Shown in pieces: positions 5,738-11,113 of a stretch of 11,113 nucleotides of DNA. Each line of letters starts with the position of its first letter. Positions within the stretch are counted from its first letter, which is position 1. The notes under the pieces are model-generated. The model was not told the DNA's origin. It saw nothing but the letters and a program-made list of their open reading frames with translations, and made no database searches. The stretch is from Clostridia bacterium (GTDB taxonomy: Bacteria; Bacillota_A; Clostridia; Oscillospirales; CAG-272). Location: contig JAFQUG010000310.1 in the NCBI GenBank assembly GCA_017408625.1, positions 1 through 11,113 on the forward strand. The letters are read 5' to 3'. Position numbers and translations under genes: made by a program.

Positions 5738-6532
5738 TTAGTCTATGATCGGATCCTCCACCGGCACCTCCTCGGTCTCGGGCACGGTGGTAAACATTTC
5801 AATCTCGAAATCATCAAAGAATACCCAGCCGTCAATCAACGCGCCGATCGGATCGGCCAGCAGTGTCACACCGTTAAGCCCGGGCTCCAGCATCTCGGTC
5901 GGCACGGTCACGATAAAGCCGACGGGATAGTCCGCGCCCATTTCCTTGATCTTATCAAGTGTTGCCGCATCGGGCTCAAAGGTGGTAACGTACTCAAAAT
6001 GCTTTTTGGTCGAGATATTCAACCAGTAATAAAAATTCATATCATCCGATCTGTTATAGCCCGCGTATCCCACGATGCGAATGCATTCAAGAGACTCGTC
6101 GATGTGGACAAAGCCATCCCAGTCCTCCAGCTGCTCCTCGTCAAGCAAAATCTCGGTTTCGGGCTCTCGGGAGCCATCGGTCTTATACACGCCCTCCACG
6201 TACAGGTATCCGTAACCCATCAGCTTGGGCACCTCAACGTCCGATCCGTGGTCCTGCGTGGTCTGCGGCTCCTGCGTTTCGGGTGCAGGATCGGTAACGG
6301 GATATTCAACAGGCGGGGTGGTTTCCACCTCAACCGTCCCCCAAGGCTCGATCGGATCGATTGCAACAATTTCAGATTCCTCAAGACCCACAGAGGGCTC
6401 GACAATGACGTGATTCCCCTGTTCCTTCAAGTCTCCTATCAGCTCGGCAACAAGGCCATTGCCCACGTCACAGGAGGTTAAGACCGTTATACAAAGCGCG
6501 GTCAGAAGTAACATAGTGATCGTTTTTTTCAT
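5738..6532 (-). CDS. Lipoprotein of unknown function with shared leader motif
   Basis: The 264-residue product has a clear lipoprotein signal: MKKT, hydrophobic core, lipobox LTSC, Cys21. The mature N-terminus 'GNGLVAELIGDL' (24-35) closely matches that of the next gene. Residues about 40-100 are a Pro/Glu/Thr-rich linker. Residues about 105-245 form a probably beta-rich domain with many aromatic residues ('YYWLNIST', 'DGWVFFDDFEIEM') that I cannot assign to a family; a jelly-roll or sugar-binding fold is possible but unproven. The C-terminus is acidic and rich in Pro/Glu. AAAGGAGG eight bases upstream supports the start. It begins 29 bases after the glycosyltransferase gene and ends 24 bases before the second lipoprotein, so the three are probably co-transcribed. 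Confidence 0.75.
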   Translation of the reverse strand: MKKTITMLLLTALCITVLTSCDVGNGLVAELIGDLKEQGNHVIVEPSVGLEESEIVAIDPIEPWGTVEVETTPPVEYPVTDPAPETQEPQTTQDHGSDVEVPKLMGYGYLYVEGVYKTDGSREPETEILLDEEQLEDWDGFVHIDESLECIRIVGYAGYNRSDDMNFYYWLNISTKKHFEYVTTFEPDAATLDKIKEMGADYPVGFIVTVPTEMLEPGLNGVTLLADPIGALIDGWVFFDDFEIEMFTTVPETEEVPVEDPIID

Positions 6533-6561
6533 GGCGATTGCCTCCTTTCATTGTACAATAT

Positions 6562-7275
6562 TCAGATTTTTGCTTTTTTGATTCTTCTCTTCATCTTGGC
6601 AAGGTCGCGCAGCATCTTGAGCGTATCACGCACTAAGTTGACCGACGACTCGCGGTGATTGATGATCTTGACCGGAATCTCGTGGATGGTCATACCGTAC
6701 TTGACCGCCCACAAAATGGCCTCAAAGTCAAAGGCGAAGCGATCCACCTCGCATCTGGGGAAGATCTTTTTGACCGCATCCTGCGTGAACGCCTTGCAGC
6801 CGCACTGGGAGTCGGACAGCTTAAAGCCACCCGCGATGCAAAGCACCTTGATATAAGTCTTGCTGGCCAACTTACGGATGGGGGTGTAGCCCTCATAGCC
6901 GTCCTTGGAGAGGTTGCGCGAGCCGATGACCATATCTGCCTCGGGATGCTCCAAAAACGCGTCGCGCACGCGCGCGATGACGTCGGTGCCGTAGGCAAGG
7001 TCGGCGTCGGTGAACATAACGTAATCGCCCTTGGCAGCAAGCATGGCGGTACGAACGGCATAGCCCTTGCCGCGATTCTGCTCGTAGCCCACGACGCGCA
7101 CGGAGGGCAGGTGCATCTGCTCTACCAGCTTGTCGCAGCCGTCCTTGGAGCCGTCGTTGGAGAAAATGATCTCGTAATCGTCAAAATTCGCCTGCATATA
7201 GTCGGACAGCTGACGCGCAGTGTCCTCGATGATGCTCGACTCGTTATACATGGGAATGCAAAGTGAAAATTTCAT
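6562..7275 (-). CDS. Family 2 glycosyltransferase, polyprenyl-phosphate (DPM1/ALG5-like) type
   Basis: The 237-residue product is a GT-A fold transferase. Nucleotide-sugar and metal motifs are visible: 'IPMYNE' (7-12), 'SNDGSKDG' (39-46), 'NRGKGYAVRTAM' (67-78), the DAD metal motif (90-92), 'IGSR' (117-120), 'DSQCGCKAF' (155-163) and 'FDFE' (182-185). 'DADLAYGTDVI' and 'DSQCGCKAF' are characteristic of the dolichyl/polyprenyl-phosphate sugar transferases. Members move a sugar from a nucleotide to a lipid phosphate on the inner membrane face. No C-terminal membrane segments are present; the tail is basic and could touch the membrane. Sugar and acceptor are unknown, but undecaprenyl phosphate is attractive because uppP lies in the same gene set. 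AAAGGA lies 11 bases upstream, slightly far. Confidence 0.85.
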   Translation of the reverse strand: MKFSLCIPMYNESSIIEDTARQLSDYMQANFDDYEIIFSNDGSKDGCDKLVEQMHLPSVRVVGYEQNRGKGYAVRTAMLAAKGDYVMFTDADLAYGTDVIARVRDAFLEHPEADMVIGSRNLSKDGYEGYTPIRKLASKTYIKVLCIAGGFKLSDSQCGCKAFTQDAVKKIFPRCEVDRFAFDFEAILWAVKYGMTIHEIPVKIINHRESSVNLVRDTLKMLRDLAKMKRRIKKAKI

Positions 7276-7295
7276 GATCTATCACATCCTTTGAT

Positions 7296-8117
7296 TTATT
7301 TTCTGTATATGTAAAGCAGCATGTCCACCTCTGTGGTCAGAGTGTCCAAGGCTTGCAGCTTGGCCTTGTCTGCCTCGCTCGTGCGCCAATAATAGGGTGT
7401 CATGGAAAACAGCGCCGCAATATCCTCCTGCCCCTCGACCGTGATCTCAAAGGTCGCGCGTCTGGTTTCCACAAGCGAAAGCGCAGTCGGCAGGTCGGCT
7501 CGCTCGGCATTTTCGTAGGTGTTTTCATACATGGCGCGCTTGAGTCCCATCAGGTGCTGCTTGCCCGCTCCCAAAAGGAACAGATAGCCGCCACCCTTCA
7601 GCACGCGGGCGTATTCCTGCTCGGCACAGGGCGCGAAGATATTAAGCACGCCGTCCGCGCTTGCGTCGGATAGCGGCATGGTGTACACCGAGGCCACGGC
7701 ATAGGCCGCATGATCAAACCCTTGCAGACTTGCATCCTTGGCGGCACGCGCACAGCCGAATTTGGAAAGGTCAAAGCCCAGCATGCGGTAGCCCTGCCCT
7801 GCTAAGCGGTTTGAATACCAGCCCTGCCCACAGCCCGCGTCGATCAACGCAGAGCCTTCCGGCAGATAGTCACGCACCGCCTGCTCCAGTACCTCGGCGG
7901 CAGGTGCGTAATAGCCCTTGCCAAGAAAGCTTGTCCGCGCGGCAATGGCCTGTTTGGAGTCGCCCCCGGGCATGTGTCCCGTGGCAAGGTTGACGTACCC
8001 TTCCTTGGCCACGTCGAATTGATGCTTGCCGCCTGTGCAGCAAAGCACTTTTCCCTCGATCCGCACGCCGTTTTTGCACACGGGGCAGACCAGGATATCG
8101 GTCAGATTGTCTAACAT
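7296..8117 (-). CDS. rlmA: 23S rRNA (guanine-N1)-methyltransferase, RlmA family
   Basis: The 273-residue product matches the RlmA family. A zinc site is formed by 'CPVC' (11-14), a Cys at 26/27 and His32, followed by 'HQFDVAKEGYVNL' (32-44), a family hallmark. The SAM-binding motif is 'LIDAGCGQGWYS' (91-102); 'FAPCAEQEYARVLKGGG' (161-177) and 'FSMTPYYWRTS' (237-247) complete the pattern. Known members methylate N1 of a guanine in 23S rRNA helix 35 (G745 in E. coli, G748 in Gram-positives); the latter affects tylosin-type macrolide susceptibility. Which base is used here cannot be decided. The length is normal. The ATG overlaps the stop of the preceding TOPRIM gene (ATGTTAG), implying translational coupling, and GGAGAG precedes it at a suitable distance. 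Confidence 0.9.
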   Translation of the reverse strand: MLDNLTDILVCPVCKNGVRIEGKVLCCTGGKHQFDVAKEGYVNLATGHMPGGDSKQAIAARTSFLGKGYYAPAAEVLEQAVRDYLPEGSALIDAGCGQGWYSNRLAGQGYRMLGFDLSKFGCARAAKDASLQGFDHAAYAVASVYTMPLSDASADGVLNIFAPCAEQEYARVLKGGGYLFLLGAGKQHLMGLKRAMYENTYENAERADLPTALSLVETRRATFEITVEGQEDIAALFSMTPYYWRTSEADKAKLQALDTLTTEVDMLLYIYRK

Positions 8118-8716
8118 ATCGTATCTCTCCGTTCTCTTCCCACCAAGGCAAGATACTCGTCGTAACTCAAGAGCAATCGCAAGGCGTCCAGCAGTGCGTT
8201 GGCTGTCATGTCCGCGGGCAGTCCGCAGGCCTTGGCGATCTCTGCGCGACGTGCCTTACTGTCTGCACCGCCCGAAAGACCGTCCAAGAAGAAATCGGTC
8301 TTGGAAAGCGGATTTTCGCGGTAACGCTCGGCCGCGTCAGCCTTGGCATAAGGAGCAAGCAGGTCGTAAAGTAGCTCTCTGTCCATGCCCTCCACGCCAA
8401 GCAGTCCTTGCGCACCCGGCGCTTGCTTGCGGCGTTCCTTGCCCTTGATCTGCGGGATGTACAGCTGGATCAGCCTGTCCTTGGGGATCAGGCCCGAAAT
8501 ATGCGATCGGATGACCTTGCCGCCACTGTCGCTATCGGTCAGCACGATGATCATACTGCGCTCGGAAAGCTTTTGCAAAAGGCTTGCAAGCTCCGAATTT
8601 TTGAACACGCCGAATCCGCCCGTGGAAATGATCTGCGCCTCGACGATCGAGGACAGCTTGATCTTATCATATTTCCCTTCCACGATGATGGGATACGGGA
8701 TCACAAGCCTTTCCAT
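8111..8716 (-). CDS. TOPRIM-domain protein related to ribonuclease M5 (with DUF4093-like C-terminus)
   Basis: The 201-residue product starts with a TOPRIM domain: 'IVEGKYDKIKL' (11-21) with catalytic Glu13, 'VLTDSDSGG' (58-66) with the Asp-x-Asp metal pair, and 'GLLGVEG' (104-110). These match RNase M5, which trims 5S rRNA precursors in Firmicutes. The rest, including 'NPLSKTDFFLDGLSGG' (135-150), fits the DUF4093 C-terminal region of these proteins. A role in rRNA maturation is inferred; classical rnmV usually neighbours ksgA, whereas here the gene is coupled to rlmA. Two adjacent ATGs (8719 and 8716) are possible; 8716 is preferred because AAGGAG is then seven rather than four bases away. 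The open frame continues to 9091, but that stretch is antisense-type shadow within uppP. Confidence 0.85.
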   Translation of the reverse strand: MERLVIPYPIIVEGKYDKIKLSSIVEAQIISTGGFGVFKNSELASLLQKLSERSMIIVLTDSDSGGKVIRSHISGLIPKDRLIQLYIPQIKGKERRKQAPGAQGLLGVEGMDRELLYDLLAPYAKADAAERYRENPLSKTDFFLDGLSGGADSKARRAEIAKACGLPADMTANALLDALRLLLSYDEYLALVGRERRDTIC

Positions 8717-8727
8717 CATAGAACTCC

Positions 8728-9606
8728 TTAAAACAAATATATCAAAAGCACCACCGCACCAAGCAGTATGCGGTAAACGCCAAACGGTGCAAAGCCGTGG
8801 CGGGCGGAAAAATCCATTAAAAATTTGATTGTCAGGCGCGAGGTCACGTACGCGGCCACACCTGCGACAAGCAAAGTAAGCGCCGCCCGATACGGCATGC
8901 GCAAATGATTTTGCAGCATAAACCCGGCAAACCCCAAGGCCTTGATCCCCGATGCACCAAGCATTACGGGCACGGCCATGAAAAAGGAAAACTCTGCAGC
9001 CGCCTTGCGGGAAAGCCCCAGCAGCATGCCGCCGAGAATGGTAGCTCCCGAGCGGGACGTGCCCGGGATAAGCGAGAGCACCTGAAAGCATCCTATGCCA
9101 AGCGCGGTGGCGACTGACATCTGCCCCGTATCGCTCACGCGGGGCTCTCTGCCCTTTTGCAAGGCTTCAATGACAATAAACAGCACACCGTACAAAATCA
9201 GCATACAGGACACGACTGCGGGAGTATACAGCAGCGCATCCATATCCTTGCCGACAAGCTTTTGCAAAAGCGCATCGGCCAAGATCCCCGCAACGCCTGC
9301 GGGTACGCATCCAACAGCAATGCATATGCGCGTGCGAAGCACGCCTGCACGGGTTTCCGGATCTGCCCCTATGGGAAACAGTCGCTTGCCGTAAGCGGTG
9401 ATCACTGCCAGAATCGCGCCAAGCTGAATGGCGACCAAAAAGAATTCCATAAACTCGGCGGAAAACTGCGGGTGCATGTCAGTACCCACGTGCAAGGCAA
9501 GCAGATCCTCAAGCAGGATCAGGTGCCCCGTAGAGCTGACGGGCAACCATTCGGTCACGCCTTCAAGAATGCCGTAAAGCAACGATTTCAGCAGGTAGAA
9601 ACCCAT
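8728..9606 (-). CDS. uppP: Undecaprenyl-diphosphate phosphatase
   Basis: The 292-residue product is a BacA/UppP membrane enzyme. It removes a phosphate from undecaprenyl diphosphate, recycling the lipid carrier for peptidoglycan and other wall polymers; extra copies are known to raise bacitracin tolerance. Both signature motifs are intact: 'EGVTEWLPVSSTGH' (15-28), holding the conserved Glu15, Glu19, Ser25 and His28, and 'PGTSRSG' (181-187) with catalytic Arg185. Seven or eight hydrophobic segments run through the protein and the length is normal. TAGGAG a few bases upstream supports the start. It follows the U32-family gene by 10 bases and precedes the TOPRIM gene by about 10 bases, so co-transcription is likely. 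Confidence 0.95.
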   Translation of the reverse strand: MGFYLLKSLLYGILEGVTEWLPVSSTGHLILLEDLLALHVGTDMHPQFSAEFMEFFLVAIQLGAILAVITAYGKRLFPIGADPETRAGVLRTRICIAVGCVPAGVAGILADALLQKLVGKDMDALLYTPAVVSCMLILYGVLFIVIEALQKGREPRVSDTGQMSVATALGIGCFQVLSLIPGTSRSGATILGGMLLGLSRKAAAEFSFFMAVPVMLGASGIKALGFAGFMLQNHLRMPYRAALTLLVAGVAAYVTSRLTIKFLMDFSARHGFAPFGVYRILLGAVVLLIYLF

Positions 9607-9616
9607 TTATCTCCTA

Positions 9617-10918
9617 TCAGAGCGAATCGGGTCTGCGCTTATCAAAGCCACGGGGGCTGCCTGCGCGCATGATATCGCCCTCGCGTATTTCAAAGGGTAC
9701 GCGGCACCAGAAAATCATGGAAGGATGCGGTGCCGAGGGAATGGCTGTGCCGTCTGCCGAGTAAAGCTCGCAAACCTCAAAGCCGCGGCCGATCTTGCCG
9801 GGAGAGATGACCTCAGCCCCCTCGCCCACGCTGACCTTGTTTCTCTGCACAAAGCGGTAAAGGCTTCCCTGCTCTGTTTGCATGGGCACGCCTGCCGCCG
9901 TCAACGCATCTGCTTCCTCTTGATTATATTCCACTGCCGTTGCGAAATATGCCTTTTCACGCATATATCCGCATTCCCCAAGCAGCTGGGGATTGTTCAT
10001 GGGGTCGTCCAAGTAAAATCCCGTGCCGTAGGTGCGGTGAGAGACGCTTTCCAGCTCCGAGAGCCACTCGGGATTGAACTCGTAGTGCTCGGGGTCTGCC
10101 GTATAAGCATCCATGGCCATGCGGTAGGCATTGGTGACCACGGCCGCGTAGTACGCGCTCTTCATTCTGCCTTCAATTTTGAAGGAATCGATGCCGCTCT
10201 GCATCAGCTCAGGGATACAATCGATGGTGCACATATCCTTGGAGGACATGATAAACGTGCCAAGCTCGTTCTGCTCGATCGGAATGGGCATTTCGGGTCT
10301 CTTTTCCTCAACCAGCACGTAATTCCATCTGCAGGGCTGCGAGCAGGTCCCGCGATTGCCGTCGCGTCCGTTGAGCGCGTTGGCGAGCAGGCATCTGCCG
10401 CTGTAAGAGACACACATCGAGCCGTGCACAAAGGCCTCCAGCTCCACGTCCTCGGGCAATGCCGCGCGAATGGCTGCGATCTCGGAAAAGCTCAGCTCAC
10501 GCGCCAGCACCAGTCTCTTTGCTCCAAGTGCCGCCCACGCGCAAGCCGCTGCGGGGCTGACGATGCTTGCCTGCGTGGAGATGTGGATCTCCATATCGGG
10601 CAAAATTTCTTTGACTGTGGCAAGCACGCCCATGTCGGCTATGATCATGGCATCAATGCCGAAGTCCTTGATTTCGTATAAAAATTTTCGCAAGAGCGGG
10701 TATTCCGCAGTGCGCGGCATGGTGTTGACCGTCAGATACAGCTTTTTGCCGCGCGCGTGGGTATATTCCACCGCCTCCTTGAGCTGATCGTTGGTAAAAT
10801 TATCTGCCGCAGAACGCATGCCAAACATCTGTCCTGCGCAATACACAGCGTCCGCACCGTAAAGCAGCGCCGCCTTGAGTTTTTCAAAATTCCCCGCGGG
10901 GGATAAAAGCTCGGGCAT
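9617..10918 (-). CDS. Peptidase U32 family protein (probable RNA hydroxylation factor of the RlhA/TrhP group)
   Basis: The 433-residue product has the U32 signature 'EAFVHGSMCVSYSGRCLLAN' (161-180) and cysteines 169, 176, 192 and 196, which in characterised relatives hold an iron-sulfur cluster. It opens with 'PELLSPAGNFEKLKAALLYGADAVY' character, typical of the barrel domain. 'DSFKIEGRMKSAYYAAVV' character (245-261) is also conserved, and residues about 320-425 form the usual C-terminal domain. Once called collagenase-like peptidases, relatives such as RlhA and TrhP are now known to make 5-hydroxy-cytidine or -uridine in rRNA or tRNA; which applies here is open. The ATG at 10918 is chosen over 10954 because GGAGGGG lies five bases before it and the family begins with this MPELLSP. 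It is the first gene of the seven-gene set. Confidence 0.9.
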   Translation of the reverse strand: MPELLSPAGNFEKLKAALLYGADAVYCAGQMFGMRSAADNFTNDQLKEAVEYTHARGKKLYLTVNTMPRTAEYPLLRKFLYEIKDFGIDAMIIADMGVLATVKEILPDMEIHISTQASIVSPAAACAWAALGAKRLVLARELSFSEIAAIRAALPEDVELEAFVHGSMCVSYSGRCLLANALNGRDGNRGTCSQPCRWNYVLVEEKRPEMPIPIEQNELGTFIMSSKDMCTIDCIPELMQSGIDSFKIEGRMKSAYYAAVVTNAYRMAMDAYTADPEHYEFNPEWLSELESVSHRTYGTGFYLDDPMNNPQLLGECGYMREKAYFATAVEYNQEEADALTAAGVPMQTEQGSLYRFVQRNKVSVGEGAEVISPGKIGRGFEVCELYSADGTAIPSAPHPSMIFWCRVPFEIREGDIMRAGSPRGFDKRRPDSL

Positions 10919-10974
10919 GTTGACCCCTCCTATGTGATATCGTGGGAAATACACGTCCTATCTATATAGACGCG

Positions 10975-11004
10975 AAAATTCCGAAAATGTTCCGTATTTC
11001 GGAA
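10975..11004 (-). terminator. Intrinsic terminator of the gene at the right edge
   Basis: TTCCGAAA (10979-10986) pairs with TTTCGGAA (10997-11004) over a 10-base loop. Read on the minus strand the stem follows the stop at 11008-11010 by a few bases and is followed by TTTT (10978-10975). The stem is AT-rich and the T run short, so it may be leaky. Confidence 0.55.
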
Positions 11005-11007
11005 AAT

Positions 11008-11113
11008 TTATTTCCGAGTTTCCTTTTCTTGTGCCTTTTTTTCTCTGGCTTTATTGATAGCGGGACGGATAACCTGGGTAAAGACGATGACTCCGATCAG
11101 AAGGCAAAGCGTC
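11008..11113 (-). CDS. C-terminal end of a membrane protein (start outside window)
   Basis: On the minus strand a frame is open from the window edge to the TAA at 11010-11008, encoding 34 visible residues. They begin with a hydrophobic stretch ('LCLLIGVIVFTQVI') and end in a highly charged tail ('NKAREKKAQEKETRK'), the pattern of a last membrane helix followed by a cytoplasmic basic tail. The family cannot be named from so little. A hairpin terminator directly after the stop supports that this is a real gene end. Confidence 0.6.
   Translation of the reverse strand, partial: TLCLLIGVIVFTQVIRPAINKAREKKAQEKETRK

Noticed and set aside
8720..9091. N-terminal extension of the TOPRIM frame by 124 codons
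   Set aside because: It overlaps uppP in another frame, has atypical Cys/Arg/His-rich composition and no ribosome binding site, whereas AAGGAG precedes the ATGs at 8719/8716.
9360..9376. CCCCTAT near GCACGGGTTTCCGGATCTG in uppP, resembling the end of the hairpin repeat
   Set aside because: No palindromic core is present, so it is not a copy of the element.
9725..10681. Plus-strand open frame of 318 codons opposite the U32-family gene
   Set aside because: It is the reverse complement of clearly conserved U32 coding sequence; no start signal or recognisable domain.

Overview
The window reads as a piece of chromosome from an uncultured Clostridia-type Firmicute, probably a gut or rumen member of the Oscillospirales/Christensenellales sort. 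This is inferred from moderately high GC coding DNA, strong GGAGG ribosome binding sites, Firmicute families (YqhQ/DUF1385, YwlG/TIGR01440, TIGR04086, TOPRIM-DUF4093) and small hairpin repeats ending in CCCCTAC. No rRNA, tRNA, CRISPR array, transposase or phage gene was seen. Twelve genes look complete and two are cut by the window edges.

Left part (1-3462, all minus strand). A MerR-type regulator with a predicted C-terminal membrane hairpin runs off the left edge. Its upstream region holds a two-hairpin repeat and a possible MerR-type promoter with a 19-base spacer. To its right, yqhQ -> nagB -> ywlG read leftward as a tight set, with gaps of 28 and 1 bases. The YqhQ protein has an unusual low-complexity linker of about 100 residues. 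Part of that linker is encoded by a second copy of the hairpin repeat, read in frame.

Middle part (3463-4582). An AT-rich divergent intergenic region carries a near-consensus sigma-A promoter for yajC, which is followed on the plus strand by a TIGR04086-type membrane protein gene. Between these two genes lies a long hairpin with a U tract. It looks like a terminator, yet its 3' arm contains the ribosome binding site of the downstream gene. A second hairpin at 4536-4565 ends the plus-strand pair and, read the other way, the long minus-strand set.

Right part (4583-10918, all minus strand). Seven closely packed genes read leftward: a U32-family protein, uppP (undecaprenyl-diphosphate phosphatase), a TOPRIM/RNase M5-like protein, an RlmA-like 23S rRNA methyltransferase, a family 2 glycosyltransferase resembling polyprenyl-phosphate glycosyltransferases, and two lipoproteins. 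Gaps are about 30 bases or less and one junction overlaps, so a single operon is plausible. It combines RNA maturation/modification with lipid-carrier and cell-surface functions. The two lipoproteins share a nearly identical stretch just after the lipidated cysteine but have different outer domains, one resembling CBM9/DOMON-type sugar-binding beta sandwiches. A membrane-protein tail and its hairpin terminator lie at the right edge (10975-11113).

No complete, clearly new system stands out. The best leads are the repeat inside yqhQ, the terminator/ribosome-site hairpin after yajC, and the lipoprotein pair with a shared leader.
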